From positions 16,565,326 through 16,629,325 of the forward strand of contig OX123182.2 of the NCBI GenBank assembly GCA_944739405.2: a stretch of DNA of 64,000 bases, in the 5' to 3' direction. Of this stretch, positions 50,228 through 61,994 are shown piece after piece (the stretch's first letter is position 1; each line of letters starts with the position of its first letter). The notes under the pieces were generated by a model that saw only the letters and a program-made list of their open reading frames with translations, was not told the DNA's origin and did no database searches. The translations under genes were made by a program, and so were the position numbers. The DNA is from Euclidia mi (taxonomy: Eukaryota > Arthropoda > Insecta > Lepidoptera > Erebidae).

Positions 50228-51198
50228 CCAACCGTAATGTCGCCGTTTATGAGCTCCATTTGGGCATCTTGTATATTCTGATCGTTTTGTATATATTTAT
50301 CAAGGCGTAGCTTGGAAGGTTGGTTCTGCATAGATTTAACTATTGAAAGCGTTATGTCTTCGTATAAGACATTAAGAAGTCTTAATAAACTGGGGCTTTT
50401 TTTAAGAATTTTTTTGTTAAGTTTATTATGCCAACTTTCGAGGGCATTAGTTGTGCGGTGTTTTGCCCCAAATACGCACCACACTTTTAAAAAGTTATCT
50501 TTCAGCCAATTGCGCAGCATATATTTTCTAAATTCTTTACTTTTTTCGTCATCTGGGCTTTGTGCGGCTATGTAAAACCAACCTTCAAAAATCTTTTCTT
50601 CTGGTAATAAGGGTAAGACTGCGCTAAGCGCTACTTGTTTTCGCAAATATTTAGATTTTGTCAACCCTAACCCTTTCCCCTTTTTCCAAATTGCTTTACA
50701 AAAATGAAAAAAGCACCCTTTGATTGATGCTGATTTAAAGACATTTTTAAAACCAGTCATAGCCGCTGCCTCAAAATCCGACTGAAAACTATGTGGTTGC
50801 CAATCCGGAATCTGTGATTTTATTACAGAAAAGAGAGCGGTGTAAGCTTTGGTTGATTTAGTACTCATAAGAGCATATACTAATGGCACAATATTTGTTG
50901 TTTGTTGGGAGCTACCCAAATCAGCATGCAACGAATACAATTGTATGAACGGTTGTGGGCAACTTTTAAAAGTGCCATCGCCAAAAAAATGTTTGCAGGT
51001 TTTCATCAAATTCTTAGCATGCTCTGAACAAAATATTAAAATAGAAATATCTTCGTCAATATACTTGGCAAGTAAAAAAGAATGAAATTTTTCAGGAACT
51101 TCTATTTCTAAAATAATCAAGACTAATAAATAACGAAGAAAATTAACTATATTCGCATTTAAATTATGAACCCTAGTTATGTAAACAATGCTCAGCAA
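50203..51198 (-). CDS. MULE-type transposase-like protein
   Basis: An uninterrupted 331-codon frame. Residues 72-260 show the MULE transposase pattern: D74 in FGDGTFKSC, D141 in FQSDFEAAA, the CxxH-like GCFFHF at 161-166 and E254 in NALESWHNK. No FLYWCH or other zinc finger is encoded in front. The first 32 residues are hydrophobic and probably not native, so the true N-terminus is missing or in another exon. It lies antisense in intron 6. An intact frame means either a recent transposon or a domesticated gene, and I cannot tell which. Confidence 0.8.
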   Translation of the reverse strand: MLSIVYITRVHNLNANIVNFLRYLLVLIILEIEVPEKFHSFLLAKYIDEDISILIFCSEHAKNLMKTCKHFFGDGTFKSCPQPFIQLYSLHADLGSSQQTTNIVPLVYALMSTKSTKAYTALFSVIKSQIPDWQPHSFQSDFEAAAMTGFKNVFKSASIKGCFFHFCKAIWKKGKGLGLTKSKYLRKQVALSAVLPLLPEEKIFEGWFYIAAQSPDDEKSKEFRKYMLRNWLKDNFLKVWCVFGAKHRTTNALESWHNKLNKKILKKSPSLLRLLNVLYEDITLSIVKSMQNQPSKLRLDKYIQNDQNIQDAQMELINGDITVGHFLEKLR

Positions 51199-53136
51199 TT
51201 AAATTTATTATTTCGTAATAATATCACCTTAGTTACCGTTGACAACCCTTAATGCAATCTAAAAGATAGTCTCCCCCGCACAGCAAGTAGCGACCCTCGC
51301 TCGACCCTAGTCACGACTGTCGAGTCGCTCACCGACTGATACCTCCTGCCGGCTTCTGCGATCCTAGTACATTTCGTGACGTTTCTATCCGTCGAGACGA
51401 AACGACGGATAATGATAGCGTATAGAAACGATAGTAACCGACGAGGGAAGGAACGCGACTGATTCCGATTTGACGTGAAATACGGGTTTTTTATACGAGT
51501 AGCTATAATACTAGCGTATTGGAGATATTTATTTATCAGATATCACTTATCTTATGCTAAAAATACTTGCAAATGGCGTCCCGTAGTCTCTGCCTACCCC
51601 TCCGGGAAACAGGCGTGAGTCTACGTATGTATGTAAAAATACTTGTTACAGAAGTATACTTAGTATGTTAATTTTTTAAAACTGGACTTGGACTATTGAT
51701 AACGGAAATTACTTGCTTTTTTGTCATAGTGCAATATTTGTACTTAGGTACCTATTTGTTTTTTTTCGATGGCTTCGATTTTCATTTTAATTTTTAATTT
51801 TATTGTCGATAGTCAACAATATTTGGGCCGTAGATTACTAATACGGTTTGTGATTTGGGCTAATAAAGAAAGAAAATTCCAGTTACAAATTGATTGTTTG
51901 AGGAAAAAAGTAGACGGATGATGGCTGGTCGTATCACTCACTAATTTAGCTTTCAATGCCCCACGTTGATTCAACTCCTCGCTAATTATGTTATCCTAAT
52001 AAAATGTTCTGTATTGCGTAAGTTAAAAAGCAACGAACGCGCTCACCAATGAAAAATTTGGTTACATGAAAAATCTTAATCATCCTAGCTTTATGCCGGT
52101 TTTATTTTAAAATGCTTTAGAGCCTAGATTCTGGTTATGACTGTCACCAGGGATTGACAGTCATATTACAAGCCAGCAATTACACCAGCTTAAAATTGTC
52201 CATATTTAAATAAATATAATAATTAAGTATTTGAGACCTGTAATAAAAATATTACTTTTTGTTACATGCATCTTTATATTAATAGTAACAGCAGCAACTA
52301 CAGGTGTTAGGTAGTGTTATTAAGCCCAAGGGCTTGCGTACATTGTAATAGTTGATAGATAAGCTACATTTAAATTCAATTAGTTCCACAATTTGCCAGC
52401 TGCTAATTCTCATGAGTCGATTACATACATAGGTAGCAAAAAAAACTTTGTTAAAAGTGATATAGGTAGACAGTTTTACTGTTTTAAATTCAAATACATA
52501 CTCATTACGGCTGTGGCCGTTAAAACACATAAAAGATCGGATTTTTGAGAGAATTACATTATCAGAGGATTTACTTAATAAAATTATTAGTTACAATGGA
52601 CTGTATGTGTGTGATCTACAAATTGTTATCTTTATGTGTTCTTTGTGTCAGTTGCTTGAATCTTTGTAAAGTTCCCTGTGCCACACGATTTATTCCTAAC
52701 CTGGTACTCGTATTTTTAACCTCAGGCACAGATTGAAGGTACATTTTTTAGAGAGAAGATATATTTATTTTAGAGGATTTTTAGAGAATACGCTAGTTCT
52801 TTCAAGTAACTTCTGTTAAAACGCTATAAATTATATCTATTTTAGTTTAATTTGTATCGTAAAAAGGTACAGTTATATTTTTTGTTATGATAAGTTTAAA
52901 GCTATGCAGCTGTTTTAGTACCGTTAAGCAGGTGTTAAATTACAGAAATAAGCAATAATTTATTGCGCTTGCTGCCTACTAAAGTACTAATTTAGAATTA
53001 ACCTAAAAGGTTAATAAATTCTGCATTATAATTAGTATTAAATTAAATTGTTGCAGAACGATTTTATTCCTTATTTGTTCACATTAATAAATTATAAGTT
53101 TGAAATCTTCAAAAAAGAAGAGCTTTTTTATTTCAT
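51199..53136. other. No supported gene; CpG patch and repeat
   Basis: 51260-51480 is CpG-rich (gtcgagtcgctcaccgac) without a convincing frame. 51572-51635 is a copy of the ggcgtcccgtagtctctgcc repeat. The rest is AT-rich and unassigned. Confidence 0.45.
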
Positions 53137-53839
53137 ATGCTAATCCAGTCCTTTTTTTTTTTTTTTTTTTTTTGACTCATGGTGGAAACCAAACAATTTA
53201 CGGGCTTACCCCCCTAGGCTGGGCCCCTAAAGGGGCTCAGTCCAGGGAGAGTGTGGTGACTCCCCGACGAGAAGCGCCGGGACTACCCACTAAAACCACC
53301 ATGGTGTTCCTCTATCCGATCCCATTGAATGGCAGGGTCACGGGAACTACGTTTGTATAACTGCCGCGACCCCACCTGAGCTGGCCCGCCGAAGCAGGCC
53401 CCGTCCCTCGCATGCATCCATCTGCATACATCATAATTTGTCCTCATACATCCTCTTTCATACTACGAGCGGAAAAGAACGACGTAGTCTACTAACGCTA
53501 CGAGAGGCGCACGCGGAACACGTGCGCCGCCTCTCGGGCCTAGCGGACGGCGGGCAGTCAAAAACAGGCCCGACGCCCGCTGGCGTGTACTCACGGTGGC
53601 CGGAGATCGTTGAGCGCCCTCCGGCGACGACGCCCGGTTCTGCGGGTAGAGACAGGTCGCGTGGGCTCCCTATCCCGCTCCGCCGCCTCCTTGATCGACA
53701 TCACCGTCTCACAAAAGGAGGCGGCGGCGTCCCAACACATCTCGCTCCGGACCATGGAACGAATCAAGGTCCGAAGCGAGAGTTCGACCACTCCTATCGC
53801 CGCGACTAGGTCCCGGCGCTGCGATGCTAATCCAGTCCT
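53137..53839 (-). mobile_element. 5'-truncated R1-type non-LTR retrotransposon
   Basis: A 16-bp target duplication atgctaatccagtcct at 53137-53152 and 53824-53839 flanks 671 bases starting with a T run (53152-53173), which is the A-tail of a - strand insertion. The insert is GC-rich, unlike its surroundings, with the 3' UTR at 53174-53590. Target duplication, A-tail and truncation are typical of LINE insertion. Confidence 0.88.
53591..53823 (-). pseudogene. R1-type ORF2 C-terminal fragment
   Basis: About 77 residues are read from the insertion boundary to the stop, including MVRSEMCWDAAASFCETVM, SIKEAAERDREP and an arginine-rich end. The CxxVMxxKEAAER pattern is the usual C-terminal end of R1-clade reverse-transcriptase ORFs. 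The frame continues past the boundary into host sequence by chance. Everything N-terminal is absent. Confidence 0.7.
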
Positions 53840-56800
53840 GGACATACTAATTGATTTAATATTTATACTCAATTTAAATATCACAATACCCACATCTTGA
53901 AACAAGCATAATATGTATTATTTTAAATTAAACATTATTTTACTATACCACTGCATTTATTTAATTCAATGAATTATTTCCTTTATAAATATACTTATAT
54001 ATTTTTGTATTGCAGCATTGCCTATGTAGGGACCTTAGGGAGTACAATTAAATGTTACTACTACAAATAAATGAAAATAAACTCTTCAATATGCCTTTCG
54101 ATGTCAAGATGTCATCAATCTTATGAAACATGTTTCTATTTTTCAAATTACTTGATGAATAAATTGTATAAAATCCATAAAAGGCGATTCTCAAACGAGC
54201 ATGCAATCAAATGTCTTCTAATAAGACATTATACCTAATTATTTATCGTCGAAGAAAACTAAGCATTAAGCACATTAACGCTGTGTTTATATTTATCAAA
54301 CAAGCATTTAAATGATGAAACATACAGTCATAATTTATACGATTATGTATATATTTGGAAGTATTAATTTGATTAATAGGATAACATAACTGTTGCGGAG
54401 GTAAATGCTTTTGCAAACTTAAGTAAGTACTTAGTTATTGCTTAGATTCTCATTTAATTTTGATTAATAAGTAGCCATATTGTCCTATCTATTTTCCGTT
54501 TTGTGCAGAAAATTATAATATTAAATATACGTACAAGCTAGTACTTACTTATATGAAATTTTGCACTGCCATAAAGTTTTCAATTCCGTAATGCATGCCT
54601 AAAATTTTCAAATAAACTTAGCGAACCCCTGTTCGGTATTGCTGTGTCAATTTCAACTTTATGCTCTTTAAGTTAAGTATCATATTTAGGTGAATAATGC
54701 TGAGTCGAGGGGTGTCGAAAAGAGGGTGCCATATCTCACCCCCAACCGACGTTGTTTGGAAAAAATGTTGACTTTACTTTTAATGTGCATGTTGACATTT
54801 ATTTGTATTATAATTATTGTAATGTTAGATAATCCACTCAAGTGTCTAGTTCAACAGAATACTCATTGGGGATTAATATAATAAATATGATAATATTAAA
54901 ATTGTAACATTTTTATGCTTTCAACCGATACGATACGAAATAGGTATAGGAGAATGTGATTTGAACAATACTTATGAGCGATAAATAATTGGGATGTTTG
55001 CGAAGAATTTACATTTTAATTGAATATTTACATTTAATTACTAGCTATGTTATATAATTTTATAACACAAACAAGCTTCGTCAGAAAAGAAATGAACATT
55101 GTATTTACAAAACATTATATTCAAAATTAAAACAATGCGTTACTTAAGTATTGCTACAGTTATAGCTGTAGTAATTACATGTTACAACCGTATTCTGTGG
55201 CCGTATCTATTAGCCAAGCATTATTTTAAAAGCACCTCTCTATTTATTACACAGATGAACACAACCATTTAATGAATACCCTTGGATTGTATTTTCGCCT
55301 CTATTCCCGAAGATTAAAGACCATTATCGATTATATCAATAGCACTTAAATTGTTGACGCCTACAATCCTCGAGCCGCAACCTCTTCGCCTCTTTGTCGC
55401 CCTGGTACATTTTTGTATAAAACCGTTCGATGTTCGCTTTCGAATCTCTGAATTCTTGAATGCGATCAGTCTATCCGCTGAACAGTTTTGGGCTCTAAAA
55501 TTATACAGACAGAATTTATTTTTGTATGTGTTTTATCGCCCTGGGTTCTTCGTATTTAATAAATAAATAGATGTTCACGGCATAAACCGGAATCCATTCA
55601 TATTCTCTTTTGTAACATTAGATTAGATTGAGTCCCTGGTTATAAATGGCTATTTTCTTATTCACCTTGTTTTGTTTTTCACTCGAAAATGCTGCAAAAT
55701 TATTGAAATTACGATTTTAGTATAAAGTTTGAAATAATACAACAAATGATGATGTTATTGTTACAAACAAAATTGCTTATGTATGTATATATGCACTTTT
55801 GCAGTTTGTTATAATAACTTGCTAATTTCTAAATGGCCACAGGCCCATAATGAAATGAATGGCCCATATCAAATCCGACATATTTTCCTGGAATAATAAA
55901 TGATTAATTACTGATAAAATCTAACGAAAGTAAAGCTAATATTATTAATATACACACGAATTTAATTTATAATTCAATTCAATTATTTGTACAAGTTTTT
56001 ATTATAACTATTTATTACCTATTAAATATTATATTGGAACTAGTACCTAGTGCAACTCTAGTCGGTCGCTCGACGACGTCGCGTCGCGTCATTCTATTTA
56101 CGCTACGCTTCACTACGCTGACCACGCAACGCGACGTGCAGCTAGCTATTTTAATTCTAGAATAGGGACACTATTAACTCTGGCCTAGATTTTCTAGCGT
56201 GAAAAATAACATAGCTTAGGATGCATTTTGACTCTACAACTGCAACTTACCCCATTCAATTGAATGTTTAACTGAAAATCGATTCAATAAAAAGAAAATG
56301 TCATCTGTGGTCATAGTCATAAAAAATACACTTAAAACTCATATTATCGGAAAATTAAGTTTTGGTCGCGGAAAACAAAATAGTTTCTTCGGTCGGAAAA
56401 TCCTAGTTGCATCCGGGTCACTCGGCGTCGGATAAACCCTTTTCTTCAGCGCGCGTGATACTAGGCTCGCAGTAAGCTTGAAGAGTTGTACGAAACGCGG
56501 CGTCGAGTGTCGACGTAGGTGCGAGCGAGACGCTCTTGCGTTTGGAATGCTAATGTTAGAAAGAGACGTTACGGTGAAGGTCAACTGATACAATACAACA
56601 CAGTGTAATTCAAGCATAGATAAAACATTGGTATCAAGATTATTGACGTGATAGTCGGGTAGTGGTCGGGGTCTATCTAGGTACCTACATAATTAATATG
56701 TAATAGGTATGTTTTTCAATAAATATTATTTATCACTGCTTTTTGACATGCGCGCCGTTTTAATATAAACAATACTTGTTTACGTAAATTAGTTAATTAC

Positions 56801-57278
56801 GTACACGAGGACGCTGCGACTTCGTATTTTAAGATTGTAAACTTTGTAGTAAGCAATGCTGTTTTCTGCTTCTTACATAAATAAAATCAGTCGCTGTTTG
56901 TTTGTACTACTCTGTAGTACGCGGACTGGGCTAAAGAGGGATGTCGTCATGTGTTAGAGTGAGAGAGACATATCAGCACGTGCTTCCTTTCATAATTTTC
57001 TTTTTGCCTCCTCGCTCCGCTGCCACTCCAATATTTCATCTCATTGCGAGAATTTGTTTTCGTGAGAAATAGCAAGTAACCGGAAACGACTTTTTACAGA
57101 TGTGGGGAAAAACATGATTGAGCATAATATTAAAATCAACACAAAATAAGCGCTAAGTAACATATCAGGCCACAAATAATAATTAAAACGGATTGGTTTA
57201 AAAAAAAACTGCATACTTAATTGATAACTCTTAATTACAGTTGTGAATTTATTTGATAAGCCAAATCAGTTTTTTTTA

Positions 57279-57335
57279 TCACGCCTGTATCCCCGAAGGG
57301 GTAAGCAGAGGTGTAATATTACACCCACGCAGAGT
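57279..57335 (-). repeat. Reversed copy of the ggcgtga repeat
   Basis: cacgcctgtatccccgaagg, then ggtaagcagaggtgtaatat and tacacccacg, matching 13858-13925. Confidence 0.6.
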
Positions 57336-58274
57336 TTATTTATCAATAAAATGACGACAAAAAATCTAAAATAAAGTTTTAACAGTAATTGATTAAATAA
57401 AACTGCAATTATTCAGCATTTTTTACTAGATAAAATAAGTTTTGAACTAGATATTTCGTAAAATTTTAGTAGTCTGCCCAATATAAATAAATTAACCTGC
57501 TTACTAAGCTTACCTTCTGCCTACGGTGAAGGTGCAAACACATACCTACTAAAGAAGATAATGGACAAGAAAATCTATTTTAGGCTATCAACAGTAGGTA
57601 GGTGATATTGTCATAAGATTGGTCGCCGAATGGTCTTAAAACATTTCGTACCTAGTAAAAACATAGGTCCATACTTATTTAGTTACTTATCTACTTTGGG
57701 TTTGTGTACCTATGTTGGTTTAGATTAAGTTAATACAAATTAAATACCTAACTTTTAAATTTGTGAACTATTATTATTTGTTACTAGTAGTTTACCTAAG
57801 CAGTCTATAATTAGTCTAAAGAGGAAAATGAGTAGTAAATAAGGAGGTTTTTATTTACGCTTGACTTTTCTGCAGAAGCATTATTGTTGACTAGAGACCT
57901 TTCATATTCTTTAATAAAGAGGCTTTCAACTACAAAAAAATTACCCTATTTAATGTTAGGTAATAAAACTAAAAGTAGGTATAAGTTAATCTTTAGTTTT
58001 AGTACCTATAGGTACCTACTTACTTATAGATACATTTCATTACATTAGGTATAATTATACTTAGTGTAAGGACTGTAGGGGAACTATTAAGTTTCAAAAG
58101 GTTTAAAAGGTTTTTAGTAAGTCGTTCAAATGAATAACATTATAAATTAACTCATAACCGGTTTGGTGCCGGACCGGTTTAACGATCAGCTGAGCGGTCG
58201 GACTCGCATTCACATAGGTATACATACTTACTACAGAATCTACAGATATGGGACATTTACCACATCCGTTACGG

Positions 58275-58525
58275 ATAATGTTTTTTTTTTGTCTTACTTA
58301 ATTACCTAAAAAGACTATTCCCGCACTAGGAATAAATCCTGTGTCGCGCGGGACTTTACAAACATACAACCAACGGACACAATGAACACCCAGACTCGAA
58401 ACAACAATTTATGGATCACAAAAAGTGTTGTCTCGTGTGGGAATAGAACCCACAATACTCGGCGCAGTATCAAGCGGGGAGGCGGCCGCTTCAACTACTA
58501 CGCTAACCGTGCAGTCGAACATGTT
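58275..58525 (-). mobile_element. SINE, reversed
   Basis: A T run, then cactaggaataaatcctgtg, and gtgtgggaatagaacccaca, a tRNA-like B box on the - strand. Colinear with 16085-16300. Confidence 0.6.
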
Positions 58526-58790
58526 CGAGTTTATAAAAATATATTTTTCTCTTTATGTTTATCCCTCTCGCGATTCGAGTGAGATCGCAAGAGCGCATGC
58601 GTTGAAACTCATTGAAAGTTAGTTAAGTAGACACGTGTGAACGTTCCAAAGTGTGAGCCTGTAAGTGGATTATTTATTTTCCAAACTTTTCAATAGGCAG
58701 GTACACTTTTTATTAAATCTTCTGGAACTTAACGAGTGTCAACACTCGTTTTCTTTAATGGTCACTGGTGTTGAATCTTACTTATAAATA

Positions 58791-58992
58791 AACTAGAGGA
58801 CGCCAGGAGCTACCCCTGCAATTTTTTTTTTAATTTACCCGTTTTGGCCGATCCCGTGGGAATTTCGGGAAACCCCTTCTTAGTGCACCCCTACGGTCCC
58901 CAAGGAACATACATGCCAAATTTCAGCTTCCTGCGCCCAGTAGTTTCGGCTGTAGCGTGTCTGTCAGTCAGTCAGTAACGCAAGGATTATAT
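58791..58992 (+). repeat. Dispersed repeat ending in acgcaaggatt
   Basis: ctagaggacgccaggagcta, a T run, ccgatcccgtgggaatttcg, gtgcacccctacggtcccc and gtctgtcagtcagtcagtaa. The best-preserved of three copies. Confidence 0.75.
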
Positions 58993-59629
58993 TAAGCTTT
59001 TACACATGTTGGTAATAGATAAGACTAGTCTAAAAAATGAATGAAAATTATTTAAAATCTCAACGACTTAGTATAAAAACGTTTGCCTCAATCATTCAAT
59101 ATCTTTGTAAGACTTTGTACGACTACAGGACCTAGGTACTTACCTATTACAAAGCGCTAGAGTGGCATCGCCTTGTCTTAAATTTACCTGCAGCTTGGTA
59201 CCTAAAAGACGGGTGGATGCTGATTTGTTTTCGAAACGATAGGTTAGGTAATGCCAATTATAAATCATAGAAATATCGCCAAATTTAAGAAATTGTGACT
59301 ATTTAGACTAAAAAGTCAGTGTTTAGTTAGGGACTTACCTACCTAATCATTTTGTTAACTGTTAGTTATGCATCGAAAATTCGAAATACTTTAGTTTAGT
59401 CAGTTGTAAAACAATGCTGTCTTTAGGAATCCATGTCTTCGCTCGGTTTTTCGAGCTACTTTTTAGCATTTAGTCGATCGAGTCACTAGTCTAAACTAAA
59501 CATTAGGCTTGGAAGTAGGTAAGAACATATTTAATCGAAAGATCCTACGAATACCTTCTAACGTATTTAATTGAGTAGGTACCTACCTAATTATTTTAAA
59601 TGAATAAATATGGAACGTCTCCTATTTGT

Positions 59630-59794
59630 TTAACCGTTTCAGCCCGATTCCAATGGGAATTTCGGATTATTCCTTCTTAGTGCAACCCTACGGTCCCCAA
59701 GGATCAGGCATACCTAATTTTAGCTTCTTTCGCCCAGTCGTTTCGGGTGTGCGTTGCCGTTGTCTGTCTGTAAGTAACGCAAGGATTCTATATC
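59630..59794 (+). repeat. Dispersed repeat ending in acgcaaggatt, diverged
   Basis: cgattccaatgggaatttcg, gtgcaaccctacggtcccc and gtaagtaacgcaaggattct, the third copy of the family. Confidence 0.65.
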
Positions 59795-59970
59795 ACTAAA
59801 TACTTAGTATAAAACAAAGTCTGTCTTCTGTTTGTCTGTCCCTATGTATGCTTAAATCTTAAAAACTACGCAACGGATTTTAATGCGGTTTTTTCTAATA
59901 GATACAATGATTCAAAAGGATGGTTTATATGTATAATTGACCCGGGCGAAGCCGCTGGCGACGTCTAGTT
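59795..59970 (-). repeat. Reversed repeat ending gcgacgtctagtt
   Basis: On the - strand it starts ctagacgtcgccagcggctt, then cgcccgggtcaattatacat, with ccgttgcgtagtttttaaga and gggacagacaaacagaagac. Its style is that of lepidopteran non-LTR or SINE 3' modules. It directly abuts the previous repeat. Confidence 0.6.
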
Positions 59971-60297
59971 TACAAATAATTAACAATCATCCCGTGACCT
60001 CGGATAAGCAGGTAATAGGTACCTTTTGAGTGAGTACGTGGATAATTATAAATATTAAATAGGTAAGGTTTAATTAAGTGGAGCAACCTGGATGTACCTA
60101 CCTACCTAGTTTATGCGAAAATATTTTGACCATTTAGGTACTTAAGTAGATATCTACCTAATTGTTGTCTTATGAATATTTTATTGACATGTATTATTTA
60201 TTGATTACAATATACATAATGTGCGTGTCGCGTGTTGCGTTGTGTCAGACACGTGTGGTGTCAATGCAACGCCACGTCATTGTACGTCGTTGTGCAG

Positions 60298-60420
60298 ACG
60301 CGGCGCAGGCGGCCATGACGGTCGGCGTGGCGAACGTGCTCTGCGACGAGCGGCCCGCCCCGATGGCGTGGCCCGCGCCGCCCGCCGCCCCGCCCCCCGC
60401 ACCACTCTGGCCCTACCCCG
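60298..60420 (+). CDS. Exon 7, alanine- and proline-rich
   Basis: The acceptor is cgttgtgcag and the donor gtgagt, joined to exon 6 across a 20.6-kb intron. It codes for 41 residues: DAAQAAMTVGVANVLCDERP followed by an A/P/W-rich run ending LWPYP. Very GC-rich compared with the flanks. Its length is a multiple of three and its phase is 1 in and 1 out, so it could be skipped without a frame shift. The long intron leaves room for unseen exons between 6 and 7. Confidence 0.72.
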
Positions 60421-61183
60421 GTGAGTCACCTCCTACTCACTACTGATACCCTGGTAGCTACGCGCCAACTGCATTGCGAGACCGCCGTTTCAGCGATACC
60501 GGACCCCGGCCAGAAATGAAAATTTTAACACCGCACACTAATTTTCTAAAGCCGGTGCACTTATCTCATTCTCCCACTACGCATTAAAGCGAGATAGGCG
60601 TATCGGCTAAGTAAAAACGGCGCCTAATTCTGTGCGAGTTATCCCGCCCGTTTAGATATACCACCTCTTGACTCATGCTGCTTTGGTAGCGGCATTGCAA
60701 CTGTACTCGTCCGGTCAATAGTCGTCGTTGACCGGTTTCGGTGAAACGACCATTTTGGGTGGTAGCCGAATTTAAAATTATTGTCAATAAGAGACCCATC
60801 TATTTAAAATGTTCGGGTTTTGTAATGACGACGCGATTGCGCGTGGCTACTTTGGCGTCTTTTCAAATGTTTTATTTGTATTTTTTCGTTTTAGAAAATT
60901 GTTTTTGGTGCATAAGTATTTTTTTTTGTTTTTCTTTTCTCTAGCAATTTGTTTTTAATTCAATAAATATTCATTATAGAAAAGTAGGTACATACGAAAT
61001 AACATATTTTTGCTGCTGCACAATCCCATGGCGAGTTTTGGCTTTTTGTACCACCTAATAATTTTATTATGTAAAGGCAACAACCGCAATGATTAAAATT
61101 ACAGCTTCTAAGTAGGTAGGTACCTATATCTTTATCACCCATCAAAAACATTAATGTGATGTGAAACACTTAGGTAGGTACTC

Positions 61184-61290
61184 ACAATTTCAATATCTTT
61201 GATAGCTTTGCGGGCAAAAGCAAGGTTTACAAACACTAACTTACAATTTCAATATCTTTGATAACTTTGCCGACAAAAGCAAGGTTTTCA
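61184..61290 (+). repeat. Two-copy repeat, 59-base period
   Basis: acaatttcaatatctttgat recurs at 61184 and 61243, each followed by gctttg or actttg and acaaaagcaaggtt-like sequence. A local duplication with several differences. Confidence 0.75.
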
Positions 61291-61528
61291 AATTAGATCT
61301 GACTTTACGGAACTACTCAGGTACTCTAAACTGTACCTACAGTAATTAAGATGAGAAAATGGTAGTAGGTACCACAGAAATATATAGTAATAGAACGGTG
61401 ACATGGGCGTGGCGCGCGTGCCAAACTATTGCACTATAGTGCATGTGTTTTCGAACGCATTCGCATTACGCATCGCGTCTCCCTTTCGCGCGCTCAGGAG
61501 GTAAAAAAACATTAAATTCGTTACGAAT

Positions 61529-61608
61529 ATGCCATAGTGTGCAGTTTCCAATTGTAAAAATTAAAAGTGATGCAAAAATATGGAAAAGGGAGGCATTTCA
61601 TATCACCA
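61529..61608 (+). pseudogene. Possible decayed THAP zinc-finger exon
   Basis: The frame from ATG 61529 reads MP, stop, CAVSNCKN, stop, K, stop, CKNMEKGGISYH before the donor-like gtaagt at 61609. THAP domains begin MPxxCxxxxCxN and go on to a GISFH block, often with an intron just after it. Order and spacing fit, but three in-frame stops (TAG, TAA, TGA) break it. It may be a relic of a THAP gene or of a P-element-type transposase, or chance. Confidence 0.35.
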
Positions 61609-61994
61609 GTAAGTATTTAAATTGAGTAAAACTTAAGATTATTGAGATTTAAAACAAGTGGGCTACTTTTACCATGTTTGTCTAATAAGAACATCATCGT
61701 TCATTTCTTCGTTATGTTAAATTTCCATTGCTTGAATTATACGATACTTGTTGACATATTTATGAAATAAACACGCAATGTACGGCGAGATACGCGATAT
61801 TCACAAGATGCCAAAAACAATAACAAATCAGGGGCCACGGGTCAAATAAATAGCTGTGATTGGTCAGCGCCCGCTAGGGATTGACGTTCGGTTTATGGTT
61901 ACGTTTTAAATTTATCGATAAATAAAAGGAATATTAATTCGAATTAATTATTATGTCTCTGGCTGTCTCTCTCTCTCTCATAAAGAAAGCAAGC

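Larger units (their letters stand above)
39653..60297 (+). other. Intron 6, 20.6 kb
   Basis: Joined by phase only, so unseen exons are possible. 39653-42390 and 54000-57270 are AT-rich with nothing I recognise. CpG-rich patches at 51260-51480, 56050-56150 and 58550-58670 (the last ending with a donor-like gcctgtaagtgg) could be internal promoters or first exons but are not supported further. The named transposons are listed separately. Confidence 0.55.
26740..60420 (+). other. Seven-exon host gene, 3' part beyond the window
   Basis: The exons join into 287 codons with every phase matching: phase 1 after exon 1, 1 after exon 2, 2 after exon 3, 0 after exon 4, 1 after exon 5, 1 after exon 6 and 1 after exon 7. 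Donors are gtatgc, gtaagc, gtaagt, gtaaga, gtaaga, gtaagt and gtgagt. The protein is rich in P, S, V and Q, has no signal peptide or membrane segment, and has IKTE, VKRE and VKLE motifs that fit the sumoylation consensus. This suggests a nuclear regulator whose DNA-binding domain lies downstream. I considered the insect nuclear receptor HR4 group from a vague resemblance around IPVGIAVARQR but cannot verify it. An upstream noncoding first exon is expected because exon 1 begins at an acceptor. Confidence 0.8.

Noticed and set aside
53438..53900. Frames of 123 and 96 codons on the + strand
   Set aside because: They are antisense to the R1-type fragment, whose - strand frame has the family motif.
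56040..56620. CpG-rich stretch as a promoter or exon
   Set aside because: No splice site or open frame I could support. The 92-codon - strand frame has no recognisable content.
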